21,727 nt of DNA from an uncultured Clostridia bacterium (GTDB lineage Bacteria; Bacillota; Clostridia; Christensenellales; Borkfalkiaceae): NCBI GenBank assembly GCA_934254725.1, contig CAKQLR010000031.1, positions 1 to 21,727 on the forward strand, given 5' to 3'. This document shows, one piece after another, positions 1-7,133 of the stretch. The translations under genes and the position numbers were made by a program. Within the stretch, counting starts at the first letter, position 1. The number at the start of each line of letters is the position of its first letter. The notes below the pieces were generated by a model. It was not told the origin of the DNA, did no database searches, and saw nothing but the letters and a program-made list of their open reading frames with translations.

Positions 1-1
1 T

Positions 2-1207
2 AAGGTTAACCAATGCGAAAGCGCAACGCTTATACAAGGTTTAAAGGAGAAAGGTTTTGAAGTTTCGGATGAGCTTGGTTATGCCGACGTGTTCATTATA
101 AACACATGCGCGGTGACAGCCGAGGCCGAAAAGAAATCCCGTCAGGCGATAGCAAGGGTTAAAAAGTTTAATCCGTCGGCTAAAGTAATTATCACGGGGT
201 GTGCTTCCGAAAAATCTCCTAAGGATTTTATTGAAAAACAAAACGTTTTACTTGTTACGGGCGCAAAAAGTAAGGATAAAATACTTGAACTTTTAGATAA
301 AGAGGGAGTATTTATAGAGAAAAACGATGAATATTATGAGGAATATCTCCCTGCCGGAACTTTAAAAACACGTTCTTACATAAAAGTTCAGGACGGATGC
401 AATAATTTTTGTTCTTATTGCATAGTTCCGTATCTCAGAGGGCGCTCAAGGTCGCGTTCTCCCGAAAATATTAAAAAGGAAATAGATTTTCTCGAGCCAA
501 CCGAGGCTGTAATTACGGGTATCAATTTATCAGACTACAATTATAAAGGTTTAAAGCTTGGCGACTTGCTTTTAGATTTAAAAGACTACGAAATGCGCAT
601 TCGTCTCGGCTCTTTGGAAGTGGGTGTGATTGACGATAATTTGTTGCTTGCTACAAAACAACTTAGGGATTTCGCTCCGCATTTTCATCTGTCGCTTCAA
701 TCCGGATCGAATAAAGTACTTAAAGAAATGAATAGAAAATATACTAGGAAAGAGTTCATTTCGAAGGTCGAACTTATTAGAAAATATTATCCGAAAGCAG
801 CTATTACAACAGACATAATTGTCGGATTTTCTACTGAAAACGAAAAGGATTTTGAAGATACGATAGACCTTGTTGAAAGAGTCCGCTTTGCAGATATTCA
901 CTGTTTTGCTTATTCGAGAAGAGAGGGTACGAAAGCTTATTTGTTACCGTCGCTCGATGATAAAGTAAAAAAAGAAAGGCTTGACGTTTTGCTTGCAAAG
1001 AAAGCTTTGCTCAGAAAAGATTTTATTTCGTCAAATCTCGGAGCCGAAAACGAAGTCGTGATTGAAACAACGGAAAATGGCTATCAAACAGGGTATACGG
1101 ATAATTATATAAGAGTATATATCCCCGAAGGAGGGAATCTTTCCGGTAAGGTTAAGGTTCGGCTTATTCGTGAGTTTTCCGACGGAGTTCTTGCCGAAAG
1201 TTTGTAA
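2..1207 (+). CDS. mtaB: tRNA t6A37 methylthiotransferase MtaB, 5' end cut by window edge
   Basis: This radical-SAM enzyme adds a methylthio group to t6A37 of ANN-decoding tRNAs. The reading frame is open from base 2 and begins KVNQCES, the segment that follows the conserved 'LGC' in the family. The true start therefore lies only about 10-15 codons outside the window, and an internal GTG at 89 is not the start. The amino-terminal iron-sulfur domain shows two of its three cysteines, in NTCAVT (codon 107-109) and TGCASE (200-202). Base 1 is a T, as expected for the third base of a preceding TGT cysteine codon. The radical-SAM cluster CxxxCxxC is complete (codons 398-400, 410-412 and 419-421). 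A TRAM-like RNA-binding tail ends the protein. MtaB was preferred to MiaB or RimO because of KVNQ and the neighbouring HIT and rpsU genes. Confidence 0.93.
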   Translation, partial: KVNQCESATLIQGLKEKGFEVSDELGYADVFIINTCAVTAEAEKKSRQAIARVKKFNPSAKVIITGCASEKSPKDFIEKQNVLLVTGAKSKDKILELLDKEGVFIEKNDEYYEEYLPAGTLKTRSYIKVQDGCNNFCSYCIVPYLRGRSRSRSPENIKKEIDFLEPTEAVITGINLSDYNYKGLKLGDLLLDLKDYEMRIRLGSLEVGVIDDNLLLATKQLRDFAPHFHLSLQSGSNKVLKEMNRKYTRKEFISKVELIRKYYPKAAITTDIIVGFSTENEKDFEDTIDLVERVRFADIHCFAYSRREGTKAYLLPSLDDKVKKERLDVLLAKKALLRKDFISSNLGAENEVVIETTENGYQTGYTDNYIRVYIPEGGNLSGKVKVRLIREFSDGVLAESL

Positions 1208-1242
1208 ATCTATATTTCATAAAATAAAAAGGAGATAATTTT

Positions 1243-1584
1243 ATGTGCGATTGTTTATTTTGTAAATTTGTGTCTGGGGAGATACCCGTCAATAAGGTGT
1301 ATGAGGACGATAAAATGATTATAATCCGTGATATTAACCCGCAGGCTAAAAATCATTTTCTCGGAATACCCAAAGCCCATTTTAAGTTGATTTCGGAAGC
1401 TACGCCCGAGCAGGTGTCGATGATAGGGGATTGTTTGAAAACAATTTCTTCACTTACGGATTTGCTTGAACTTAAAAACGGCTACAGACTTGTGATAAAT
1501 CAAGGTGACGATGCGGGGCAGACTGTGTTCCATTTACACATACATATACTTTCGGGACAAAAAATGAATTGGCAACCCGCTTAA
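1243..1584 (+). CDS. HIT-family (HinT-like) purine nucleoside phosphoramidase
   Basis: This is a 113-residue histidine-triad protein, full length for HinT. The family hydrolyses AMP-lysine and other nucleoside phosphoramidates in the cytosol as a dimer. The triad is visible as HLHIHIL, with H97, H99 and the catalytic H101. It is preceded by the phosphate-loop segment NQGDDAGQTVFH. Cysteines C4 and C7 near the start (C-L-F-C), with H45 and the triad region, match the zinc site of many bacterial members. The start is supported by AAGGAG at 1229-1234, eight bases ahead of ATG. It lies 35 bases after mtaB with no terminator between, so the two are probably cotranscribed. The family is certain; the physiological substrate is not known. 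Confidence 0.93.
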   Translation: MCDCLFCKFVSGEIPVNKVYEDDKMIIIRDINPQAKNHFLGIPKAHFKLISEATPEQVSMIGDCLKTISSLTDLLELKNGYRLVINQGDDAGQTVFHLHIHILSGQKMNWQPA

Positions 1585-1627
1585 AATTACATATTTAGAA
1601 AAATATTGAAATACTGCTTAAAAGTAT

Positions 1628-1656
1628 TTGACATTGATTGCATGAATTGCTATAAT
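1628..1656 (+). promoter_or_regulatory. Consensus vegetative promoter for rpsU
   Basis: A perfect -35 box TTGACA (1628-1633) is followed by exactly 17 bases and a perfect -10 box TATAAT (1651-1656). Transcription would start near 1663, giving a leader of about 32 bases before the rpsU ATG. This is the strongest promoter in the window, fitting a ribosomal protein gene. A 7-bp inverted repeat (1609-1615 with 1623-1629) overlaps the -35 box. Confidence 0.9.
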
Positions 1657-1694
1657 TATTTTAGTTTTAGCGTTTGAGCGAAGGAGGGTTGAAT

Positions 1695-1874
1695 ATGTCC
1701 ACTATAAGAGTTGGCGAGAACGAGTCTTTAGATAATGCATTGCGTCGTTTTAAGAGAAAATGTTCGCGTGACGGTATAATCGGAGATTTACGTAAAAAAG
1801 AACACTACGAGAAACCTTCCGTTCGTCGTAAGAAAAAGGCTGAAGCTGCAAGAAAAAGAAGTATAAAAGGTTAA
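1695..1874 (+). CDS. rpsU: 30S ribosomal protein S21
   Basis: S21 is a small basic protein of the 30S subunit, near the anti-Shine-Dalgarno end of 16S rRNA. The 59-residue product starts MSTIRVGENESLDNALRRFKRK, the family signature, and ends in a lysine/arginine-rich tail (RRKKKAEAARKR). The ATG at 1695 was chosen over an in-frame TTG at 1674 because AAGGAGGG (1681-1688) sits six bases ahead of it and because S21 proteins begin here. The gene has its own promoter and an intrinsic terminator, so it forms a monocistronic unit downstream of mtaB-HIT. In many Bacillota rpsU is followed by yqeY, which is absent here. Confidence 0.97.
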   Translation: MSTIRVGENESLDNALRRFKRKCSRDGIIGDLRKKEHYEKPSVRRKKKAEAARKRSIKG

Positions 1875-1880
1875 ATTTAC

Positions 1881-1913
1881 ACCCGATAAAAGTATTTTAT
1901 CGGGTATTTTTTT
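1881..1913 (+). terminator. Intrinsic terminator after rpsU
   Basis: A perfect 11-bp stem (1881-1891 with 1895-1905) containing ACCCGATAAAA closes a three-base loop and is followed by A and seven Ts (1907-1913). It lies seven bases after the rpsU stop codon. Confidence 0.93.
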
Positions 1914-1970
1914 AAACAATATTAAATTTTTTAAGCGGATACGGGATTATATTCGCAAAGGGGGAAAACT

Positions 1971-2381
1971 ATGTCTGAAAATAATAACGACGAAGGACGA
2001 ACGTTTAAAGATTGTTGCAAAGAAGCGAAGAAAAGGATGAAATCCGGCTATTGGCGCGAGTTTGACAACAATCTGCAGAAAAAAGTTGAAAAAGCGAGAA
2101 GAATGGGTGAAAATCCTACTCAGGTTGAACAGTATTTTGTCGATTGTGCTATCAAAGATATCACAAAGGGACATTCGGCGGATGATGCCTTTTATCTTAA
2201 GGTCAAGAAAATGCTCGATATGTATGGCGAAGTCAGTGATGCGATAGGTAGGTTGATCGATCACGAAATTTATGACGCTTTGCCTTACGAAAGAAAACAA
2301 AGATATACTTTAGAGCTTTCAAACAAGTATCTCGAAGCGCTCGAGCGGTATAGAAAAGATAAACATTTCAGAGATTTATAA
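1971..2381 (+). CDS. Hypothetical 136-residue charged helical protein
   Basis: I do not recognise this family. The protein is rich in Lys, Arg, Glu and Asp, has almost no proline, and looks all-alpha. It shows no signal peptide or membrane segment, so it is probably cytosolic. Features include two adjacent cysteines (DCCKEAKKRMKSG) near residues 15-16, a further cysteine in YFVDCAIKDI, and an amphipathic carboxy-terminal helix ending ERYRKDKHFRDL. The start is supported by a strong GGGGG-type ribosome binding site at 1960-1964 just ahead of ATG. Codon use resembles its neighbours. It sits between the rpsU terminator and the pcrA promoter, so it is probably transcribed alone, although I could not place a convincing promoter in the 57 bases between the terminator and the ATG. 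A long reverse-strand frame over the same bases looks like a shadow. Confidence 0.75.
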   Translation: MSENNNDEGRTFKDCCKEAKKRMKSGYWREFDNNLQKKVEKARRMGENPTQVEQYFVDCAIKDITKGHSADDAFYLKVKKMLDMYGEVSDAIGRLIDHEIYDALPYERKQRYTLELSNKYLEALERYRKDKHFRDL

Positions 2382-2441
2382 TTCAATAGAGTTTCAGCAT
2401 TGCAAGATTTTTTTTGATTTTAGAATAATTCTGATATAATA

Positions 2442-2479
2442 GGTGACGATTCGGTTTTTTTCGGTATCGTTGCCTTTTT
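2442..2479 (+). terminator. Possible intrinsic terminator downstream of the 136-residue gene
   Basis: A nine-pair stem, GGTGACGAT (2442-2450) with ATCGTTGCC (2466-2474), includes two G-U pairs and closes a 15-base loop. It is followed directly by TTTTT (2475-2479). It lies about 60 bases after the stop at 2381. The loop is large and the U-tract short, so efficiency is uncertain. The U-tract is also part of the left arm of a second hairpin (2474-2508). Confidence 0.4.
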
Positions 2480-2508
2480 GTTCGTAATTAAAAAACGAGA
2501 ACAAAAAG
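2474..2508 (+). repeat. 10-bp inverted repeat in the pcrA upstream region
   Basis: CTTTTTGTTC (2474-2483) is the exact reverse complement of GAACAAAAAG (2499-2508), separated by 15 AT-rich bases. It overlaps the U-tract of the preceding hairpin, so the two structures would compete. No T-run follows it, so it is not itself a terminator on the forward strand. Confidence 0.55.
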
Positions 2509-2542
2509 ACCGACCATCATGCTTTACCGAACGGCAAATTGT

Positions 2543-2571
2543 TTGGAAAATCTATTCAAATGTGTTATAAT
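2543..2571 (+). promoter_or_regulatory. Promoter for pcrA-ligA
   Basis: TTGGAA (2543-2548) is followed by 17 bases and TATAAT (2566-2571), and TGT just before the -10 gives an extended -10. Transcription would begin near 2578, about 80 bases ahead of the pcrA ATG. A second TATAAT at 2435-2440 has only a weak -35 (TTTGAT or TTGATT) and is less convincing. Confidence 0.75.
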
Positions 2572-2657
2572 ATCTTTTGTATATTCATTGAAGAAACAGT
2601 TTTATACTTTTATTGAAAAACAGTTCGGTTTTTTCGCCGGACAGAGGATAGGTACAG

Positions 2658-4973
2658 ATGGACGATATTCTGAAATCTCTTAACGATGAGCAATTAAAAC
2701 CCGTAACCGATACGGAAGGCGCTGTTCTTGTAATAGCCGGTGCGGGGAGTGGTAAAACAAGGGTTTTAACAAGTAGAATTGCTTATATTATAAAGGAAAA
2801 GCAAGTATCTCCCGATAGAATTCTGGCAATAACTTTTACTAATAAAGCCGCAAACGAAATGAAGGAAAGGCTTAGTAAAATGGTTGACGGGGGCGAGTTT
2901 ATGTGGGTTTCGACAATACATAGCATGTGTACCCGCATTTTACGCGCAAACGCTGCTTTTCTTGGGTACGAGAAAAACTTTACTATTTACAGCGAGCAGG
3001 ATAAAGACAGGGTTTTAAAGAGGATCTCCCTTTCTTATTCGACGGACGACGAAAAGTTTTTAAAGAATGCTAAATGGCATATTTCAAATGCGAAAACTTT
3101 GGGTTTATCTCCCAAACAATATCTTGACGAGGCTTCCTCGCAGGGGGCGAAGGACATAAACAGGTATTGCGCTTTTTATGCCGAATACGAAACCGAGCTT
3201 AAAAATTCCAACGCTCTCGATTTCGACGATTTGCTTTTGAAAACCAGAGATCTTCTCCAAAGCAACAGTGAAGTAAGAAGTTATTATGCAAATAAATTCC
3301 GGTACGTCCACGTTGACGAGTTTCAGGATACGAACACTATTCAATACGAGATAATCAAAATGCTCTCTTCGGGCTACGGAAACATCTTTGCCGTAGGGGA
3401 TGACGACCAGAGTATTTACGGTTGGCGCGGAGCGGAAATAAAGAATATTCTGAATTTCGAAAAGGATTTTGCAGGTGCAAAGGTTTATAAACTCGAAAGG
3501 AATTATCGTTCTACAAAAAGAATTTTAAGACTTGCAAATTTAATTATTAAAAATAATACGATACGAAAGCAGAAGGAGCTTTGGACGGAAAACGACGAAG
3601 GCGTTAGGGTGGAATTCTACACCGCAGGCGACGAAGCAAACGAAGCGATGTATACTGCCGTTCAAATAAAAAACCTTATGGCAAGAGGGTATTCTGCGGG
3701 TGATTTTGCCGTGTTGATGCGTATCAACGCCCTTTCTCGTTCCTACGAGCAGGAGTTTATGAAGTATGGTATACCTTATAAGGTTTTCGGCGGGTTTAAG
3801 TTCTTTGAACGTAAGGAAATCAAGGATTTAATTGCGTATTTCAGAATTCTGGTAAATCCGCTTGATAACGACGCTATTCTGAGGGTGATAAATATTCCTA
3901 AGCGCGGTATTGGCGAGCGCACTATAAATATTTTGCTCGACTACGCAAAAAGCCACGGCGTTTGTCTATACGATAGTATTTTAGACGTAGAGGAGCTTGA
4001 GCTATCCAATGCGGTTAAAAATAAAATAAGAGAATTCAGGCAGCTTATAGTTTCGCTTACCGTTGCAATGGAAACCACTCCGTTTGAGAAATTGCTTAAA
4101 GTTGTTATAGATAAAACGGGTTACTTAACTCTTTTCGAGGCAGATAGCGAGGAAAACTTTTCTAAAAAAGCGAACATCGACGAGTTGCAAAACTCAATTG
4201 ATGAATTCGTAAAATTAAATCCCAAAGCGGGCGTTTCCGAATATCTCAGTTCCGTTACTTTGAGTTCGGATATAGACGAAATGGATGACGGTGAGTTCGT
4301 AAGTATTGCCACCGTTCACTCCGTGAAAGGACTTGAGTTTAAGTGCGTGTTTATCTGCGGACTTGAAGAAAATGTTTTTCCGATTTCAAGGGCAGCCAAT
4401 TCTCAGACAGAAATGGAAGAAGAGCGCAGGCTGATGTATGTTGCCATTACAAGGGCGAGAGAAAGACTTTTTTTAACGTGTTCTCAAAGCCGATATTTGT
4501 TCGGTGACAGGCAATATCCCGTTAAATCGCGCTTTTTAGGTGAGCTTGCTCCCGAGCTTGGAATAAACTTTAACACCAAAAAGCAAACGGAAAACGCGTA
4601 CGGTTCCCGTTCGGATTATGGCGGAAGTACTTCGTTCAGAGGAAATTCCGATTATCCCAAGAATAATTACGGCGGTAATTCGCAAGGAAAAAATACAGAC
4701 GAAATCGCTCTGCATTCAACACCGTCGTCGTTCGGATATTCGTCGTCGGGGGCGAAAAGATTTTTGGAATCCTCTAAACCGAAAGCACAGGTTTCTGCAG
4801 ATAAATTCGCCGGCTACGTTGTGGGTAAACGAGTACGACACGCTAAATTCGGCGAGGGCATAATCGTTGCAGTTAAGGGGGCGGGGATGTCTAAAATTGT
4901 AGACGTAGCGTTTAAAGGAATAGGTGTAAAATCACTTTCCGCACAATATGCTCCTATGGAGATTGTAAAATAA
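2658..4973 (+). CDS. pcrA: ATP-dependent 3'-5' DNA helicase PcrA (UvrD family)
   Basis: PcrA is a superfamily 1 helicase that unwinds DNA in nucleotide-excision repair, clears RecA filaments and resolves conflicts with RNA polymerase. All core motifs are visible in this 771-residue protein: Q-motif glutamine 12, Walker A GAGSGKT (28-34), motif Ia TFTNKAANEM (59-68), motif II VDEFQDTN (219-226), motif III GDDDQSIYGWRGAE (247-260), motif IV NYRST, motif V TVHSVKGLEF and motif VI LMYVAITRARERL. A Gly/Ser/Asn/Tyr-rich linker (about residues 655-715) leads to a Tudor-like carboxy-terminal domain (VGKRVRHAKFGEGII...), the part known to bind RNA polymerase in Bacillota. The ribosome binding site is modest (AGAGGATAGG). 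ligA follows 36 bases later, the usual pcrA-ligA pairing. Confidence 0.97.
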   Translation: MDDILKSLNDEQLKPVTDTEGAVLVIAGAGSGKTRVLTSRIAYIIKEKQVSPDRILAITFTNKAANEMKERLSKMVDGGEFMWVSTIHSMCTRILRANAAFLGYEKNFTIYSEQDKDRVLKRISLSYSTDDEKFLKNAKWHISNAKTLGLSPKQYLDEASSQGAKDINRYCAFYAEYETELKNSNALDFDDLLLKTRDLLQSNSEVRSYYANKFRYVHVDEFQDTNTIQYEIIKMLSSGYGNIFAVGDDDQSIYGWRGAEIKNILNFEKDFAGAKVYKLERNYRSTKRILRLANLIIKNNTIRKQKELWTENDEGVRVEFYTAGDEANEAMYTAVQIKNLMARGYSAGDFAVLMRINALSRSYEQEFMKYGIPYKVFGGFKFFERKEIKDLIAYFRILVNPLDNDAILRVINIPKRGIGERTINILLDYAKSHGVCLYDSILDVEELELSNAVKNKIREFRQLIVSLTVAMETTPFEKLLKVVIDKTGYLTLFEADSEENFSKKANIDELQNSIDEFVKLNPKAGVSEYLSSVTLSSDIDEMDDGEFVSIATVHSVKGLEFKCVFICGLEENVFPISRAANSQTEMEEERRLMYVAITRARERLFLTCSQSRYLFGDRQYPVKSRFLGELAPELGINFNTKKQTENAYGSRSDYGGSTSFRGNSDYPKNNYGGNSQGKNTDEIALHSTPSSFGYSSSGAKRFLESSKPKAQVSADKFAGYVVGKRVRHAKFGEGIIVAVKGAGMSKIVDVAFKGIGVKSLSAQYAPMEIVK

Positions 4974-5009
4974 AAATCACTTATAATATAAAGGAAAATA
5001 ATTTGTATT

Positions 5010-6962
5010 ATGTCTGATAGAATTAGAGAATTGATAGATATTCTGAATAAATACGCGTATGAATATTACGTGCTTGACAATCCTTCTGTTTCCGATAAGG
5101 AGTATGATAAGCTGTATGACGAACTCAGAAAACTTGAAGAGCAAAGCGGAAGGGTTGAACCGGATTCTCCTACAAGGAGGGTCGGCGGCGAGCCGATAAA
5201 GGCTTTTAAAAAGCACGAGCATATTCACCGCCTGTACAGTCTTGACAAGGCTGTTACGGAGGAAGAACTTTTTGCATTCGAGCAAAGGGCGTTAAAACTT
5301 TCGCTAAAGGATAGCCTTGAATACACCGTGGAATATAAATTCGACGGGCTTACCATTTGCCTGACTTATGAGGACGGATACTTTGTTGGAGCGGCAACAA
5401 GGGGTAACGGCGTTGTGGGCGAAGACGTAACCGCACAAGTATTGAAAATAAAGAGTTTTCCTCTGAAAATTCAGAAAAAAGGTGTTGTTGAAGTCAAAGG
5501 AGAAGCGATTATTCGTCTTTCCGTGTTGGAAGAATACAATAAAACGGCAGATGAAGTACTGAAAAACGCGAGGAATGCCGCCGCGGGAGCTATCCGAAAT
5601 CTCGACCCCGCGATTACCGAAAAGCGCAAACCAGAAATTATATTTTACGACATAAATTATCTTTCGGACGGAGTTATTCTCTCGCAGACGGAAGCGAGAG
5701 AGTTTTTAAAACAAAACGGGTTTAAGGTAAGCGAATTCTTCCGCGTGTGCAAAGGTATGGAAGAGGTTCTTTACGCAATTGACGAAATAGACATAAACAG
5801 AAAAAATATTGACGTTTTAACCGACGGCGCTGTTGTAAAAATCAACGATTATTCTATTCGTGACGCACTCGGGGAGACTGATAAATTCCCTCGCTGGGCA
5901 ATTGCTTTTAAGTTTGAGGCAGAGGAAGTCACCACCGTTTTGACCTCGATTGATTGGCAGGTAGGGAGAACGGGAAAGCTCACGCCGCTTGCTCACGTCG
6001 AACCCGTTGAGCTTGCCGGAGCTACCGTCAGAAGAGCTACTTTAAATAATGCGTCAGACATAAAAAGGAAGAAAATCAAAGATAAATGCAGGGTTTTAAT
6101 AAGACGAAGCAATGAGGTAATTCCCGAAATATTAGGAGCGACCGAATACTTTGACGACAGCAAAGAAATAGAAGTCCCGACCGTTTGCCCTTATTGTGGT
6201 GAGCCGTTAAAAGAGATCGGCGCGAATATTTTTTGCGTGAATGAAAACTGCAAGCCAAGGGTAGTTGCTTCTTTTGCAAACTTTGCAAGCAAGGAGGGAA
6301 TGAATATAGACGGTTTCTCTGAAATGACCGCCTCGCTTCTTTACGACGCGTTCGGTTTCAGAAACTTCAGCGACTTATATACGCTTACCGAGATGATGCT
6401 TTTAACGCTCGAAGGATTCCAGCTTAAAAAGGCAACAAACCTGGTAGATGCGATAGAGAAATCTAAAAACGTTCCGCTGGCGAATTTCCTGTACGCGCTC
6501 GGTATTAACGGCATCGGCAAAAAGACTGCAAAGGATATAGCAAAGAAATACCGCTCGCTTGACGCCGTTTCCGCCGCAACCGTAGACGAGCTTCTTCAGT
6601 TGGAGGAAATAGGGAGCGTTCTTGCTGAGAATATCCGCTCATTCTTTGACAACGAAAAAAACAAGCAGAAAATATCCTCTCTTGTGAAAGCGGGCGTTAA
6701 GCCGTATTACGAGGATGAAACGAAGGGCGATTTGTTCAAAGGTGAAAAAGTTGTTTTAACGGGAACTTTAACGGACTTTAAACGTAGCGACGCGCAGAAA
6801 ATTATTGAAAATTACGGTGGTGAGTGTATGTCGTCCGTTTCAAAAGCAACAACTATGGTGCTTGCTGGTGAAAATGCCGGCAGTAAGCTCGATAAAGCCC
6901 GTGCACTCGGCGTAAAAATTATTTCCGAACAGGAGTTTAAAGACATAATTTCCAAAGCTTAA
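5010..6962 (+). CDS. ligA: NAD+-dependent DNA ligase LigA
   Basis: LigA seals nicks in duplex DNA using NAD+, chiefly at Okazaki fragments and in repair. The 650-residue protein is slightly short for the family (about 665-670) but has every domain. These are the NAD-binding Ia region (YAYEYYVLDNPSVSDKEYD), the adenylation domain with catalytic K110 in EYKFDG, the TDGAVVKIND and WAIAFKF motifs, and the OB fold (VGRTGKLTPLAHVEPVELAG). The zinc finger has C393, C396, C409 and C414, and is followed by helix-hairpin-helix repeats (YALGINGIGKKTAKDIAKKY) and a carboxy-terminal BRCT domain (about 575-650). The only Shine-Dalgarno candidate, AAGGA at 4991-4995, lies 14 bases from the ATG, unusually far, so translation may be modest or coupled to pcrA. 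No terminator is visible after the stop. Confidence 0.97.
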   Translation: MSDRIRELIDILNKYAYEYYVLDNPSVSDKEYDKLYDELRKLEEQSGRVEPDSPTRRVGGEPIKAFKKHEHIHRLYSLDKAVTEEELFAFEQRALKLSLKDSLEYTVEYKFDGLTICLTYEDGYFVGAATRGNGVVGEDVTAQVLKIKSFPLKIQKKGVVEVKGEAIIRLSVLEEYNKTADEVLKNARNAAAGAIRNLDPAITEKRKPEIIFYDINYLSDGVILSQTEAREFLKQNGFKVSEFFRVCKGMEEVLYAIDEIDINRKNIDVLTDGAVVKINDYSIRDALGETDKFPRWAIAFKFEAEEVTTVLTSIDWQVGRTGKLTPLAHVEPVELAGATVRRATLNNASDIKRKKIKDKCRVLIRRSNEVIPEILGATEYFDDSKEIEVPTVCPYCGEPLKEIGANIFCVNENCKPRVVASFANFASKEGMNIDGFSEMTASLLYDAFGFRNFSDLYTLTEMMLLTLEGFQLKKATNLVDAIEKSKNVPLANFLYALGINGIGKKTAKDIAKKYRSLDAVSAATVDELLQLEEIGSVLAENIRSFFDNEKNKQKISSLVKAGVKPYYEDETKGDLFKGEKVVLTGTLTDFKRSDAQKIIENYGGECMSSVSKATTMVLAGENAGSKLDKARALGVKIISEQEFKDIISKA

Positions 6963-7029
6963 CTTTGCATAAAAGCCGTTAAATCAACTTTAATTTTTAA
7001 GTTTATTTATATATAAACATTTATTTTAG

Positions 7030-7058
7030 TTGTTTTTTCTGTCGTAATGTGCTATTAT
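7030..7058 (+). promoter_or_regulatory. Promoter for yicC-rpoZ
   Basis: TTGTTT (7030-7035), a 17-base spacer and TATTAT (7053-7058), preceded by TGC that makes an extended -10. Transcription would begin near 7065, giving a 5' leader of about 70 bases that contains the 7073-7103 hairpin. Confidence 0.75.
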
Positions 7059-7072
7059 ATACTGCGGTGCAG

Positions 7073-7103
7073 GTCGTGAAAACGTAAAAAGGAAATTCAC
7101 GAC
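7073..7103 (+). repeat. Perfect 8-bp hairpin in the yicC leader
   Basis: GTCGTGAA (7073-7080) pairs exactly with TTCACGAC (7096-7103) across a 15-base A-rich loop. It starts about nine bases into the predicted transcript and ends about 16 bases before the ribosome binding site. A T-run (7112-7119 region) follows eight or nine bases later, too far for a standard terminator. Confidence 0.6.
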
Positions 7104-7133
7104 GGTATAGTATTTTTTTAGAGGAAAAAACCT

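Noticed and set aside
4983..4988. TATAAT ahead of ligA as a separate promoter
   Set aside because: No -35 at 16-18 bases; the nearest TTGTAA leaves only 14 bases. ligA is more likely cotranscribed with pcrA.
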